From the NCBI RefSeq assembly GCF_001995215.1, contig NZ_MUXN01000016.1:255705-319704 (forward strand): a DNA stretch of 64,000 nt, in the 5' to 3' direction. Positions 1-13,874 of the stretch are shown one piece after another (the stretch's first letter is position 1; each line of letters opens with the position of its first letter). Below the pieces are notes generated by a model. That model was not told the origin of the DNA and searched no databases. It saw only the letters and a list, made by a program, of their open reading frames with translations. A program made the position numbers and the translations under genes. Source of the DNA: Amycolatopsis azurea DSM 43854 (GTDB lineage: Bacteria > Actinomycetota > Actinomycetes > Mycobacteriales > Pseudonocardiaceae).

Positions 1-1
1 G

Positions 2-78
2 CTGAAGGACGCTTTCGCCGCATGCGATGCGGCGAAAGGGCCCTTCGCCGCGTGAGACGTGACGAAAGGCCCCTTCAG
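2..78. repeat. Intergenic palindrome, GAAGG-CGCTTTC family, copy 1
   Basis: The inner arms at 12-23 and 27-38 (CTTTCGCCGCAT and its complement) are perfect around a 3-nt loop. CTGAAGG at 2-8 pairs with CCTTCAG at 72-78 to close a larger, imperfect structure. The sequence lies upstream of the prepilin peptidase and resembles the hairpin at 29125-29167. No coding sequence was seen in 1-175. Confidence 0.7.
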
Positions 79-175
79 CCCACGCCCGCCCTGCCGAAAG
101 TGCGTGAAAGTCCCTGTCACGAAAAGAAATCCTTGCCTCCCGCGAGTCGCCGGGCGCACTCTTGATCTTGTGTTC

Positions 176-781
176 ATGCCGATCGCCTTCGCGGTGGCGG
201 GCGCCGGATCGGCGCTCGCCACGCGCTCCTGCCTGCGCCGGGCGGGAGCGCCGGTGACGGCTTGGGCGGCCGCCCTCGCGGCGGTGGCGCTCGTCGCGGT
301 CTGGCTGCGATACCAAGCGGGTGCCTGGCCGTCGTGGTGGCTCGCGGTCCCCGCCGTCCTGACCGTCTTCGCGGTCCCGCTGGCGCTCGCCGACCTCAAG
401 TACCGCCGCCTGCCCGACATCCTGACCTTGCCCGCGTATCCGGCGCTGGCCGCCGCGCTGGCGGTCGCCGCGCACGGGGGCGGGGCGGCCATCGTCTGGC
501 GGGCCGTGCTGGGCGCGCTGGTCTTCGGCGGGGCGCACGCGCTCGTCCACGCGCTGTCGCCGCGTTCGCTCGGCGCCGGTGACGTGAAGCTCGCCGGGAG
601 CGTCGGCGCGGTCCTCGCCGCGACGGGCTGGCCGTCGGTCGTGCTCGGCGCCGTCGCCGCGGCGCTACTGAGCGTGGCGCTCGCGGTGGGCGGGCCCCGC
701 CATCCCGCGGTGCCGCACGGACCCGGTCTCCTGGTCGCGGCGTGGGCGCTCGCCGTCTTCGCCGGACCCGGTCCGGGATAG
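176..781 (+). CDS. A24-family prepilin peptidase
   Basis: This is a membrane aspartyl peptidase of the type IV prepilin/TadV class. Its expected role is to cleave the leader of pilin-like precursors at the cytoplasmic membrane face. The 201-residue protein is almost entirely hydrophobic helices. It carries the two family aspartates, in [10 protein letters not shown] and in the GAGD motif ([11 protein letters not shown]). It lacks the N-terminal methyltransferase region, as is usual for short actinobacterial versions. ATG at 176 was chosen because the reading frame upstream runs through the palindromic repeat and does not look like protein. aroC follows 47 nt later. No pilin genes are in view, so the substrate is unknown. 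Confidence 0.8.
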   Translation: MPIAFAVAGAGSALATRSCLRRAGAPVTAWAAALAAVALVAVWLRYQAGAWPSWWLAVPAVLTVFAVPLALADLKYRRLPDILTLPAYPALAAALAVAAHGGGAAIVWRAVLGALVFGGAHALVHALSPRSLGAGDVKLAGSVGAVLAATGWPSVVLGAVAAALLSVALAVGGPRHPAVPHGPGLLVAAWALAVFAGPGPG

Positions 782-828
782 CCCGGCCTGTCCTGGGACG
801 GAGAGGAGGTTGTGACAGGATCTGTCAG

Positions 829-2016
829 GTGTTGCGCTGGATAACCGCAGGGGAATCGCACGGACCCGCCCTCGCCGCCATCCTGGAAGGGATGCCCGCC
901 GGGGTCGAGGTCACCACCGCCGAGGTGAGCGAGCAGCTCGCGCGACGGAGGCTCGGCTTCGGCCGCAGCCCCCGGATGGGCTTCGAGACCGACCACATCG
1001 AGTTCACCGGCGGCGTCCGGCACGGGCTCACCCAGGGCGGCCCCGTCGCGGTCCAGATCGAGAACGCCGAGTGGCCCAAGTGGGAGAAGGTCATGTCGGC
1101 CGATCCCGTGCCCGCCGAGGAGCTGGCAGGCCTGGCGCGCAACGAGCCGCTGACCCGTCCCCGGCCCGGCCACGCGGACCTGCCCGGTATGCAGAAGTAC
1201 GGCTTCCCCGAGGCCCGTCCGGTGCTGGAGCGCGCGAGCGCCCGCGAGACCGCGTCCCGGACGGCGCTCGGCACGGTGGCCCGCGCGTACCTCAAGCAGC
1301 TGCTCGGGGTCGAGATCCTCAGCCACGTCGTGTCCATCGGCGGCGCCTCGGCGCCGGAAGGCCCGCTGCCCGTGGCGTCGGACCTGCCCGCCATCGACGA
1401 GAGCCCGGTCCGCGCCTTCGGCCAGGAGGGGACCGACGCGATGGTCGCCGAGGTCGACGCCGTGCGGAAGGCGGGTGACACCGTCGGCGGCGTGATCGAG
1501 GTGATCGCCTACGGCCTCCCGCCGGGCCTCGGCTCGCACGTCCACTGGGACCGCAGGCTCGACGCCCGCCTCGCCGGCGCGCTCATGGGCGTTCAGGCGA
1601 TGAAGGGCGTGGAGGTCGGAGACGGCTTCACCACGGCCCGGCGCTGGGGCAGCCAGGCCCACGACGAGATCGACCGCGGCACCGGCCCGGTCGGGGTGAC
1701 CCGCCGGTCCAACCGCGCGGGCGGCCTCGAAGGCGGCATCACCAACGGCGAGCCGCTGCGCGTGCGCGTGGCCATGAAGCCGATTTCGACCGTCCCCAAA
1801 GCACTGTCCACTGTGGATGTCACGACCGGTGAACCCGCGGTCGCCATCCACCAGCGTTCCGACGTCTGCGCGGTACCCCGCGCCGGTGTCGTGCTGGAGT
1901 CGGTGGTCGCGCTGATCCTCGCGGACGCCGCGCTGGAGAAGTTCGGCGGCGACTCGCTGGCCGAGGGCAAGCGCAACGCCGAGGCCTACCTGAAGGCGCT
2001 CGAGGAGCGCTGGTGA
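829..2016 (+). CDS. aroC: Chorismate synthase
   Basis: It catalyses the last shikimate-pathway step, EPSP to chorismate, using reduced FMN. The 395-residue product begins [12 protein letters not shown], the family N-terminal signature, and holds the later FMN/EPSP-binding signatures, including the conserved GGCDRHxG-type region replaced here by [13 protein letters not shown], the usual actinobacterial form. The GTG at 829 is chosen because the protein aligns from that residue with actinobacterial AroC; the in-frame ATG at 742 would add 29 residues overlapping the previous gene. The stop overlaps the aroK start (GTGA), so the two genes are translationally coupled. Confidence 0.95.
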   Translation: MLRWITAGESHGPALAAILEGMPAGVEVTTAEVSEQLARRRLGFGRSPRMGFETDHIEFTGGVRHGLTQGGPVAVQIENAEWPKWEKVMSADPVPAEELAGLARNEPLTRPRPGHADLPGMQKYGFPEARPVLERASARETASRTALGTVARAYLKQLLGVEILSHVVSIGGASAPEGPLPVASDLPAIDESPVRAFGQEGTDAMVAEVDAVRKAGDTVGGVIEVIAYGLPPGLGSHVHWDRRLDARLAGALMGVQAMKGVEVGDGFTTARRWGSQAHDEIDRGTGPVGVTRRSNRAGGLEGGITNGEPLRVRVAMKPISTVPKALSTVDVTTGEPAVAIHQRSDVCAVPRAGVVLESVVALILADAALEKFGGDSLAEGKRNAEAYLKALEERW

Positions 2017-2533
2017 CTCCTCGCGCGGTGATCATCGGGCCGCCGGGCTCGGGCAAGAGCACGGTCGGCCCGGCGCTCGCCGCCCGGCTCGGGCTCGCCT
2101 TCCGCGACAGCGACGACGACATCGTCGCCAGTGCGGGCAAGCCCATCACCGACATCTTCGCCGAGGAGGGCGAGCCCGCCTTCCGCGCGCTGGAAGAGGA
2201 GATGGTCGCGAAGGCGCTGTCCGAACACGACGGCGTCCTCTCGCTGGGCGGGGGAGCGCCGATCACCCCGGGCACCCGGGAGCGGCTGGCCGGGCACACC
2301 GTGATCTTCCTCAACGTCGGGATGGCCGCGGGTGTGCAGCGCGCGGGCCTGTCGACCGCGCGCCCGCTGCTGGCCGGGGTGAATCCCCGCGCCACCTACA
2401 AGGCGCTGCTCGACGCGCGGCTGCCCATGTACCGCGAGGTGGCCACGTTCGAGATCGAGACGGACCGGCTGACCGCCGACGAGGTCGTCCAGGCCGCGCT
2501 CATCGGGTTGGCCGAGATCAGCAAGGAACGAGC

Positions 2534-2537
<4 letters not shown>
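2013..2537 (+). CDS. aroK: Shikimate kinase
   Basis: It phosphorylates shikimate to shikimate-3-phosphate with ATP. The 174-residue protein shows the P-loop GPPGSGKST near residues 9-17, the shikimate-binding DSDDDI segment, and the GGGAPI loop typical of the family. Its GTG start overlaps the aroC stop. Its own stop overlaps the start of the small lipoprotein gene (ATGA), placing it inside a tightly coupled aro operon. Confidence 0.95.
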
Positions 2538-4498
<1,961 letters not shown>

Positions 4499-4502
<4 letters not shown>

Positions 4503-5425
4503 ACAACCCGCCCGCGATCGAGACCGCGAGGCTGCGGCTGCGCGCACTGACCGAGGCCGACACCGAAGCGGTCATCAAGCTCTTCGCCGACCCGCAGATG
4601 AGCGCGCATTTCGCGGTCCCGCTGACCGAACCGGAGCGGATTCGCGAAATGGTCGGCCGCCGGCTGTCCTACGCCGGACCGGCGGGGATGGGGCACTGGA
4701 CGATCGACCGCGACGGCGAGGTCATCGGTCTCGCGCATCTGCGGCCGTCGGAGGAATTGCCGGGCGGCGTCCCGGAGATCGGCTACTACCTGTCGCGTGC
4801 GCACGGCGGGCAGGGGCTGGCGACCGAGGCCGCGCGTGCCCTGCTGGAGCACGGACTCGTCGGGCTCGGCCTGTCGTCGGTGTGGGCGCTGGTCGGCGAG
4901 TCCAATGTGGCCAGTCAAAACCTGGTGCGGCGCTTGGGTTTCCTCGACGTCGGCGGTGGCGACCACTACGGCAGCGGACCGCATCGCGTGTTCGTCGCGC
5001 TGCCCTCGGAGCACGGCAAGGCCCACCACATCGAACTGTGGGTGCCGGATCTCGTCCGGGCGGAGGAGAGCTGGGGCTGGCTGCTGCGCGAACTCGGCTG
5101 GCGTGAGTTCCAGCGCTGGCCCGCCGGAGTCAGCTGGAAGCACGGCGCGACATACCTCGTCGTCGAGCGTTCTCCCGCGCTCAGCGGCGAAAAGCACGAG
5201 CGGACCGCACCGGGTCTGAACCACCTCGCCCTGCACGTCGAGTCCCCCGATCGGGTGGACGAACTGGCTTCGAAAGCGCTCGAACACGGCTGGTCGGCGA
5301 TGTTCGCGGACAAGTATCCGACTGCGGGGGGTGATCACCACTACGCCGCCTACCTCGAAAACACCGATGGCTTCGAAGTGGAATTGGTCGCCCTACCGGG
5401 GACTGATGTCACCCGGCTGGGTTAA
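4499..5425 (+). CDS. GNAT acetyltransferase fused to a glyoxalase/VOC domain
   Basis: The 308-residue protein has two domains. Residues 1 to about 170 form a RimJ/RimL-like GNAT domain, with [14 protein letters not shown] at the N-terminus and the acetyl-CoA loop around [20 protein letters not shown]. Residues about 175-305 form a vicinal-oxygen-chelate domain, beginning [12 protein letters not shown] and with [10 protein letters not shown] and GFEVELVAL, which carry the usual His/Glu metal ligands. The substrates are unknown. It overlaps aroQ by 4 nt (ATGA), so it is the last gene of the aro operon. The frame is continuous across the junction, so it is a true fusion. Confidence 0.8.
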
Positions 5426-5432
5426 GTCTCGC

Positions 5433-5438
5433 TACACT
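5433..5438 (+). promoter_or_regulatory. Predicted leaderless -10 box (TACACT)
   Basis: TACACT fits the actinobacterial TANNNT -10 consensus and ends 8 nt before the ATG at 5447, a spacing that predicts a transcript starting at or next to the start codon. Confidence 0.5.
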
Positions 5439-5446
5439 CGGCCATC

Positions 5447-6970
5447 ATGCGCCTTTTTCGTGGGGGTCGGCGACCCGCCCGTCTCGTGGTGGCCCTCCTC
5501 TCGGCCGGCGCGGTCCTCATGGCGTGCAGCGACGGCACCGTCCAGTCCCAGGCCGACGGCAAGGGCGGCGGGATAGGCGGAGCCCAGCAGCCGCCCAAGG
5601 AAAAGCCGCGGCCGATGGACGTCGAACTCGCGACGAGCGATCCCCGGGCCGGCGGTGGCGTGGTGGGCGCGGGCGATCAGGACGCGGTCTACAACTACGG
5701 CCCGACCGTGATGCGCGATGGCGGCAAACTCAAGATGTGGTGGTGCAGCCAGTACGGCAGCGCCCAGCCGCCCGGTGACGACGTCCTCTACGCGCAGTCC
5801 CCGTCGCTCGACGGTCCTTTCACCGGTCCGTCCGGTGGCGGTCCGGCGGCGGTGTTCTCCGGCGCGCCCGGCGGTTTCGACGGGATGCACACCTGTGATC
5901 CGTCGGTGATCAAGGTCGGCTCGACCTACTACATGTATTACACCGGCGCGGCGGGCGATCACGCGCTCGGCAACTCGATCGGGCTCGCCACCAGTCCCGA
6001 TGGGCTCACCTGGACCCGCGCGGCGGGCGGGCAGCCGATCATCGGGCCCGCGCACGACGTGCACCGTGACAACGTCTACGGCGCCGGTCAGCCCTCGGCG
6101 GTGTACCTCGACGGCTGGTTCTACGTGCTCTTCACCGACACCACCGCCAAGGCCGCCGGGTGGAACGGCGCCGGGCAGTTCCTGCTCCGCGCCAAGGACG
6201 CGGCGTTCACCCAGGGCGTGGAAACGCTGGGGGAGCAGGGTTTCGTCGCCAAGCCCAGCACGATCTCGCCGCGTACGCGCTCGCTGGTCGACGGGTTCAG
6301 CACCGACCTGATGTGGGTCGGCGCGCTCGACGCGTTCGTGATCGCGCACGAGACCGACGCCGGCACCACGCTCACCTTCTGGACCAGGGACTTCTCCGCA
6401 CAGCCGTACCGGCCGGTGCTCATCCCCGGCGCGTGGAAGGAGGGCCCCGGGCTGGTCCGGCGGCCCGACGGGCACGCGCCGGTTTCCTCGGGCGACGTCT
6501 GCGAGCGGGTCCCGTTCGACGTCGTCCGTGCCACGATCGTCGGCGGCGCGGGGGCGCCGACCGACCTCAAACATTTCGGCCTCGACGTCCGCGGTTCGCG
6601 GGCCTGCGACGGCGACGCCCGGATCCGGACCTCGTTCGAAGGCGTCGCGATGCCGTCGCCGCAGCGGACCATCGACCTGGTCGCCGGCGGCAGCCTCGTG
6701 CGGGTCGACCGGCGCTCGGTGGCGGCGGCGCTCGCGGGCGAGGTGCTGGACCAGCGGATCAAGGTCGTCGACAAGTTCCCGCAGGCGGCGCGCCTGAGCG
6801 CCGGGGCGAGGATGGTGCGCGCGCCGGGCCGCGGGTTCGCCGTGGTGCTCGACGGCAAGCTGTACGCGATGCCGGACGCGGGCCCGGCGGGGCTGAACGA
6901 CTCGACCGTCGAAGAGATCAGCGATCAGGCCTGGGACGGCTTCCCGGCGGGCTTCTCGCTCGCGGGCTGA
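5447..6970 (+). CDS. Secreted lipoprotein with a five-bladed beta-propeller (GH43/GH32-like)
   Basis: The 507-residue protein has a lipoprotein signal ending in LMAC (Cys at about residue 27), a short Gly/Pro linker, then a body resembling five-bladed propeller glycosidases. The blades include YNYGPTVMRDGGKLKMWWCSQYG, HTCDPSVIKVGSTYYMYYTGA and SAVYLDGWFYVLFTD, a pattern seen in GH43/GH68-type enzymes. The Asp in the CDPSVIK segment sits where a catalytic base could be, but I cannot confirm the acid/base residues. It is probably surface-anchored and either binds or cleaves a glycan. Its last 46 nt overlap the convergent gene at 6925. Confidence 0.65.
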   Translation: MRLFRGGRRPARLVVALLSAGAVLMACSDGTVQSQADGKGGGIGGAQQPPKEKPRPMDVELATSDPRAGGGVVGAGDQDAVYNYGPTVMRDGGKLKMWWCSQYGSAQPPGDDVLYAQSPSLDGPFTGPSGGGPAAVFSGAPGGFDGMHTCDPSVIKVGSTYYMYYTGAAGDHALGNSIGLATSPDGLTWTRAAGGQPIIGPAHDVHRDNVYGAGQPSAVYLDGWFYVLFTDTTAKAAGWNGAGQFLLRAKDAAFTQGVETLGEQGFVAKPSTISPRTRSLVDGFSTDLMWVGALDAFVIAHETDAGTTLTFWTRDFSAQPYRPVLIPGAWKEGPGLVRRPDGHAPVSSGDVCERVPFDVVRATIVGGAGAPTDLKHFGLDVRGSRACDGDARIRTSFEGVAMPSPQRTIDLVAGGSLVRVDRRSVAAALAGEVLDQRIKVVDKFPQAARLSAGARMVRAPGRGFAVVLDGKLYAMPDAGPAGLNDSTVEEISDQAWDGFPAGFSLAG

Positions 6971-7389
6971 ACTTCGTCCTCGTCGTCGTCTTCCGGGGCC
7001 TTCTTGGCGATGAGCCCGCCGACGAACAGGCCGAGCCCGGCCGGGATCAGCACCAGCAGGGCGGAGAACGCGGCGCCGCCGGTGAGCGCGCCGCCGAGCT
7101 CCGAGGCGCCGGTCTGGTCGACGAACACCGCGCGGCCGATCACGTACAGCACGCCGGAGACCGGGCCGGCGATCAGCGCCGCGATGAACCAGTTCCTGCC
7201 GCGTTCGGGTTTGCCCTGCCAGGCGTCGACGGCGCTCCAGCCCGCCGCCGCGCCGACCAGGACGGCGAGGGCGAGGGAGGTGAAGAGGGTCTTGTCGGTG
7301 GGGTTGAAGACCTCGTACTTGGCCAGCACGGTGACGGCCGCGCCGTGCAGCAGCGCCATCACGAGTCCACGAGTCAGCCACGGTGCCAT
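6925..7389 (-). CDS. Four-TM membrane protein (B-4DMT-like)
   Basis: The 154-residue protein has four predicted membrane helices (about residues 5-25, 35-55, 68-90, 103-125) and an acidic, lysine-containing cytoplasmic tail with EDDDEDEVQ. Size, topology and the WLTRGLVMALLHG start resemble the actinobacterial B-4DMT putative transporters; no substrate is known. It converges on and overlaps the end of the preceding lipoprotein gene. Confidence 0.65.
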   Translation of the reverse strand: MAPWLTRGLVMALLHGAAVTVLAKYEVFNPTDKTLFTSLALAVLVGAAAGWSAVDAWQGKPERGRNWFIAALIAGPVSGVLYVIGRAVFVDQTGASELGGALTGGAAFSALLVLIPAGLGLFVGGLIAKKAPEDDDEDEVQPASEKPAGKPSQA

Positions 7390-7395
7390 TGGTGA

Positions 7396-7401
7396 AGCTT
7401 A
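7396..7401 (-). promoter_or_regulatory. Predicted leaderless -10 box (TAAGCT)
   Basis: On the minus strand TAAGCT lies 6 nt before the ATG of the four-TM gene (start at 7389). Confidence 0.45.
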
Positions 7402-7430
7402 ACTCGCCAGTAGCGACCAGTGCGGTCAAG

Positions 7431-7483
7431 TCCGTGAAGGCCTCCTTGAGGGACCCAGAGTCCCTCAAGGAGGCCTTCACGGA
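7431..7483. repeat. Perfect 23-bp-arm palindrome, GTGAAGGCCTCCTT family, copy 1
   Basis: The arms 7431-7453 and 7461-7483 are exact reverse complements around a 7-nt loop (CCCAGAG). The core GTGAAGGCCTCCTT recurs in the hairpin at 23028-23074. This copy lies between two divergent genes, so it cannot be a simple terminator for either. Confidence 0.9.
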
Positions 7484-7504
7484 CCACCGGCCGTCAGCGC
7501 GCGA

Positions 7505-7510
7505 CATAAT
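7505..7510 (+). promoter_or_regulatory. Predicted leaderless -10 box (CATAAT)
   Basis: CATAAT ends 6 nt before the GTG start of pepQ at 7517, with no ribosome-binding site between them. Confidence 0.5.
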
Positions 7511-7516
7511 GCGACA

Positions 7517-8608
7517 GTGCGTGAATACTTCTCTCGCCGCCGCGCGGCGCTGCGTTCCCTGCTGGCCGACTCCGGCGTGGACGCGCTGCTGGTCACGGAC
7601 CTGCTCAACATCAGGTACCTGACCGGCTTCACCGGGTCCAACGCCGCCCTCCTCGTCCACGGGAGCGGCGACGACAAGACGATCTTCTGCACCGACGGCC
7701 GCTACACGGTCCAGTCGGCGACCGAGGTACCCGATCTCGAAAGGGTGCTGGACCGCGCGAGCGCGGCCAAGCTCGCCGATCTGGCGGCCGAGAAGAAGCT
7801 CGGCAAGACCGGGTTCGAGAGCCAGCACGTGAGCGTCGAGCAGCACGAGGACCTCAAGGTGCGCTTCGACCGCGTCGAGCTGGTCCGGACGCCCGGTCTC
7901 GTCGAGCAGCTGCGGCTGGTCAAGGACGAGCAGGAGATCGAGGCGCTGCGCCAGGCGTGCGCGGCGGCCGACAGGGCGCTGGAGGACCTGGTGTCCGCGG
8001 GCGGGCTCCGGCCGGGCCGCACCGAGCTGGACGTCGCCCGCGACCTCGAGAATCGCATGCTCGGCCACGGCTCCACCGGGCCGTCGTTCGACACGATCGT
8101 CGCGGCGGGCGCCAACTCCGCGATCCCGCACCACCGGCCCACCTCGGCCGTGCTCGCGACCGGCGGCTTCGTCAAGATCGACTTCGGTGCCACGGTCGAC
8201 GGCTACCACTCCGACATGACCCGCACGTTCGTGATCGGCAAGCCCGCGGCGTGGCAGGAGGAGGTCTACGAGCTGGTCCAGCGCGCGCAGGCGGCGGGCT
8301 GTGACGCCGTCCTCCCCGGTGCCGAAGTGTCCGAAGTGGACAAAGCGGCGCGTGGGGTGATCGTCGACGCGGGTCGCGGCGAGGAGTTCGGCCACGGTCT
8401 CGGCCACGGCGTCGGACTGCAGGTGCACGAGGCGCCCAGCCTCGCCACCACCGGCGTCGGTACACTGTCCGCCGGTATGGCCGTCACCGTCGAGCCTGGT
8501 GTGTATCTGCCCGGACGCGGAGGCGTGCGCATCGAGGACACGCTGGTCGTGCGGGAAGGTACGCCCGAACTCCTCACGCTGAGCACCAAGGAACTCGTGG
8601 TCGTCTGA
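7517..8608 (+). CDS. pepQ: Xaa-Pro aminopeptidase/dipeptidase (M24)
   Basis: This cytoplasmic metallopeptidase releases residues next to proline. The 363-residue protein has an N-terminal creatinase-like domain ([27 protein letters not shown]) and a pita-bread catalytic domain. The five metal ligands are visible in [20 protein letters not shown] (two Asp), [14 protein letters not shown] (His), [11 protein letters not shown] (Glu) and [10 protein letters not shown] (Glu). It sits directly upstream of efp, the usual actinobacterial arrangement. Confidence 0.9.
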   Translation: MREYFSRRRAALRSLLADSGVDALLVTDLLNIRYLTGFTGSNAALLVHGSGDDKTIFCTDGRYTVQSATEVPDLERVLDRASAAKLADLAAEKKLGKTGFESQHVSVEQHEDLKVRFDRVELVRTPGLVEQLRLVKDEQEIEALRQACAAADRALEDLVSAGGLRPGRTELDVARDLENRMLGHGSTGPSFDTIVAAGANSAIPHHRPTSAVLATGGFVKIDFGATVDGYHSDMTRTFVIGKPAAWQEEVYELVQRAQAAGCDAVLPGAEVSEVDKAARGVIVDAGRGEEFGHGLGHGVGLQVHEAPSLATTGVGTLSAGMAVTVEPGVYLPGRGGVRIEDTLVVREGTPELLTLSTKELVVV

Positions 8609-8646
8609 CGGCGGCCCGGAAGATCGACACAGGAGACTGCACACTC

Positions 8647-9210
8647 GTGGCCACCACCAACGACCTGAAGAACGGGCTCGTCCTCAACCTCGACGGCCAG
8701 CTCTGGACCGTCACCGCGTTCCAGCACGTCAAGCCGGGCAAGGGCGGCGCGTTCGTCCGCACCACGCTCAAGCACGTGCTGACCGGCAAGGTCGTCGACA
8801 AGACCTTCAACGCGGGCACGAAGGTCGATACGGCCACCGTCGACCGCCGCAACATGACCTACCTGTACAAGGACGGCGCGGACTTCGTGTTCATGGACGC
8901 GGAGACCTACGACCAGATCACCGTGCTGGCCGAGACCGTCGGCGACAACGCGAACTACCTGCTCGAGAACTTCGAGGTCCAGGTCGCGGTGCACGAGGGC
9001 GTCCCGCTGTACATCGAGCTGCCGACCTCGGTCGAGCTGATCGTCCAGCACACCGACCCGGGCCTGCAGGGCGACCGCTCGACCGGTGGCACCAAGCCGG
9101 CCACCCTGGAGACCGGCGCCGAGATCCAGGTGCCGCTGTTCCTCACCACCGGCGAGAAGATCAAGGTCGACACCCGCGACGGCCGCTACCTGGGCCGCGT
9201 CTCCAGCTGA
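8647..9210 (+). CDS. efp: Translation elongation factor P
   Basis: EF-P relieves ribosome stalling at polyproline stretches. The 187-residue, three-domain protein has the N-terminal KOW-like domain with the acceptor loop [12 protein letters not shown]. It keeps Lys at the tip, as in actinobacteria where no separate modification enzyme is known. The C-terminal signature region [19 protein letters not shown] is present. GTG start at 8647; the stop overlaps the nusB start. Confidence 0.95.
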   Translation: MATTNDLKNGLVLNLDGQLWTVTAFQHVKPGKGGAFVRTTLKHVLTGKVVDKTFNAGTKVDTATVDRRNMTYLYKDGADFVFMDAETYDQITVLAETVGDNANYLLENFEVQVAVHEGVPLYIELPTSVELIVQHTDPGLQGDRSTGGTKPATLETGAEIQVPLFLTTGEKIKVDTRDGRYLGRVSS

Positions 9211-9674
9211 TGGCAGGCTCAGACAAGTCCGGCAAGTCGCCGAACCGCGGCGGGCCGATCAGCCGGCGGCAGGCCCGCAAGCGTGCCGTCGAGATGATGT
9301 ACGAGGCCGCCCAGCGCGGTGCCGACGCGGTGACGCTGCTGGCGGACAGGGTCGGTTCGGTCGAGGTCGACCCGATCGCCGACTACACGATCTCGCTGGT
9401 CGAGGGTGTCACCGGGCGCAAGACCCAGATCGACGAGCTGCTCTCCGAGCACGCTCAGGGCTGGACGCTGGACCGGATGCCGCCGGTGGACCTCGCGGTG
9501 CTGCGGGTCGGCGTCTACGAGCTCCTGTGGGCCGAGGACGTGCCGGACCCGGTCGCCATCGACGAGGCCGTCGGGCTGGCGAAGGAGCTGTCGACCGACG
9601 ACTCGCCGCGGTTCGTCAACGGCGTGCTCGGCCGCATCGGCACGATCGCCGACAGGCTGCGCGCGGTCCTCTAG
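9210..9674 (+). CDS. nusB: Transcription antitermination factor NusB
   Basis: NusB works with NusE (S10) at boxA during rRNA antitermination. The 154-residue helical protein has the family segments RRQARKRAVEMMYEAAQRG and the C-terminal DSPRFVNGVLGRIG. The ATG shares its A with the efp stop codon (TGATG), so translation is coupled. A strong hairpin terminator follows. Confidence 0.93.
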   Translation: MAGSDKSGKSPNRGGPISRRQARKRAVEMMYEAAQRGADAVTLLADRVGSVEVDPIADYTISLVEGVTGRKTQIDELLSEHAQGWTLDRMPPVDLAVLRVGVYELLWAEDVPDPVAIDEAVGLAKELSTDDSPRFVNGVLGRIGTIADRLRAVL

Positions 9675-9686
9675 AAGACGTACGAC

Positions 9687-9722
9687 AACGGGCCGTGTCC
9701 TCTCACAAGGGCACGGCCCGTT
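9687..9722 (+). terminator. Hairpin terminator of the pepQ-efp-nusB unit
   Basis: A 14-bp stem (9687-9700 with 9709-9722, one G-U pair) has an 8-nt loop and is followed by CTCTTGCT. It begins 12 nt after the nusB stop and separates nusB from the convergent bldD, so it may stop transcription from both sides. Confidence 0.75.
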
Positions 9723-9783
9723 CTCTTGCTCGGTGGCTCTGCTTGGCGTTTCCGGTCCCCCCGGACCGAAAACGTCGCCATCT

Positions 9784-12069
<2,286 letters not shown>

Positions 12070-12073
<4 letters not shown>

Positions 12074-13368
12074 CCACCGTCCTGATCAAGGGCGCCCGAC
12101 CCTACGGCGAGGGCGACCCGGTCGACGTGCTCGTCGAGGACGGGGTCATCACCGACATCGGTTCTCTCGACGCGCCGACCGACGACACAGCCGAAGTGAT
12201 CGACGCGGGCGGCCAGGTGCTGCTCCCCGGCTTCGTCGACCTGCACACCCACCTGCGCGAGCCCGGCCGCGAGGACACCGAGACCATCGCCACCGGTTCG
12301 GCGGCGGCCGCGCTCGGCGGCTACACGGCGGTGTTCGCCATGGCCAACACCGATCCGGTGGCGGACAACGCGGTGATCGTCGACCACGTGTGGCGGCGCG
12401 GCCAGGAGGCCGGGCTGGTCGACGTGCACCCGGTCGGCGCGGTCACGGTGGGCCTCAAGGGCGAGAAGCTCGCCGAACTGGGCACCATGGCCAAGTCCGA
12501 AGCCCAGGTCAAGGTGTTCTCCGACGACGGGCTCTGCGTCGCGGACCCGCTGCTCATGCGCCGCGCGCTGGAGTACTCGACGGCGCTCGGCGTGGTCATC
12601 GCCCAGCACGCCGAAGAGCCGCGGCTGACCGTCGGCGCGCAGGCGCACGAAGGCGAGCAGGCCGCGCGCCTGGGCTACACCGGCTGGCCCGCTTCGGCGG
12701 AGGAGTCGATCGTCGCCCGTGACTGCCTGCTCGCCCAGCACGCGAACGCGCGGCTGCACGTCTGCCACGTCTCGACCTCGGGCACGGCCGACATCCTGAA
12801 GTGGGCCAAGGATCGCGGCACCAAGGTCTCGGCCGAGGTCACGCCGCACCACCTGCTGCTGACCGACGAGCGGCTCGCGACCTACGACCCGGTCAACAAG
12901 GTCAACCCGCCGCTGCGCACCGGATCCGACGCCGAAAAGCTGCGCGCCGCGCTGGCCGAGGGCGTCATCGACTGCGTCGCCACCGACCACGCGCCGCACG
13001 CCGTCCAGGACAAGGACTGCGAGTGGAACTCGGCCCGGCCCGGCATGCTCGGTCTCCAGACCGCGTTGTCGATCGTGGTCGAGACCATGGTCCGCACCGG
13101 CCTGCTGGACTGGCGCGGCGTCGCGCGGGTGATGAGCGAGCGGCCCGCCGAGATCGGCAACCTGTCCGATCACGGCCGTCCGATCGAGGTCGGCGAACCG
13201 GCGAACCTGACGCTGGTCGACCCGGACACCGAATGGACCGTGCGGGGCGCGGAGTTCGCGAGCATCGCGGCCAACACCCCGTACGAAGGAATGCGGCTCC
13301 CCGGCGTGGTGACGGCGACGTTGCTGCGCGGGCGGATCACCGCGCGGGAAGGGAAGATCAGCGCATGA
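12070..13368 (+). CDS. pyrC: Dihydroorotase
   Basis: It cyclises carbamoyl aspartate to dihydroorotate. The 432-residue class I amidohydrolase shows the zinc-binding [12 protein letters not shown] motif near residue 57, later metal-ligand histidines (VCHVST and [10 protein letters not shown]), and the catalytic Asp in [17 protein letters not shown] start in a GTGA overlap with pyrB; it overlaps the following membrane-protein gene by 4 nt. Confidence 0.95.
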
Positions 13369-13874
13369 GCGACCGGATTCTGCTGACCCTGGCGGTCTTC
13401 GCCTTCTTCCTGATCTGCGTCTTCCTGATGTGGCGCGGCTGGCGGCGCAAGTCCCGGACGCAGAGCGTCCAGGTGCCGCCGTTCGCGGAGATCCCCGCCG
13501 AGCCCGGTGAGGCCCTGCTCGAATCGGTGGGCGTCTACATCAGCACGACGACCGCGGGCCACTGGCAGGAGCGCGTGGTCACCCGTGGCGCCGGCCTGCG
13601 CACCGGCGCGGTCTGGCGGCTGCACGAAGACGGCATCGCCATCGAACGCGGTGGCGCCCCGGACTTCTGGATCCCGCGCGCCTCGGTCACCGGCGTCCGC
13701 AAGGACAAGGGGATGGCCGGGAAGGTGATGGGCATCGACGCCCTGCTGGTCATCACCTGGCTGGCCGGGGACGTCGAACTGGACACCGGATTCCGCGGCG
13801 ACGACGTCGATGACTATCCACAGTGGATCGAAGCTTTGCAAGACACTCGCAACGACATCAAGGGAGGTGCCTGA
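13365..13874 (+). CDS. Membrane-anchored PH-like protein of the pyr operon
   Basis: I cannot assign a function. The 169-residue protein has one N-terminal membrane helix (about residues 4-24, [18 protein letters not shown]) and a basic stretch. A soluble beta-rich domain of about 120 residues follows, resembling a bacterial PH domain. A protein of the same size sits at the same place between pyrC and carA in Mycobacterium (Rv1382), so the linkage is conserved. It overlaps pyrC and carA by 4 nt and 1 nt, which ties its expression to pyrimidine synthesis. Confidence 0.75.
   Translation: MSDRILLTLAVFAFFLICVFLMWRGWRRKSRTQSVQVPPFAEIPAEPGEALLESVGVYISTTTAGHWQERVVTRGAGLRTGAVWRLHEDGIAIERGGAPDFWIPRASVTGVRKDKGMAGKVMGIDALLVITWLAGDVELDTGFRGDDVDDYPQWIEALQDTRNDIKGGA

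Noticed and set aside
5432-8644. A 1070-codon open frame on the minus strand
   Set aside because: It runs antisense across the beta-propeller lipoprotein, four-TM and pepQ genes, is rich in Arg/His/Gly/Asp repeats and has no recognisable domain. It is a GC-bias shadow.
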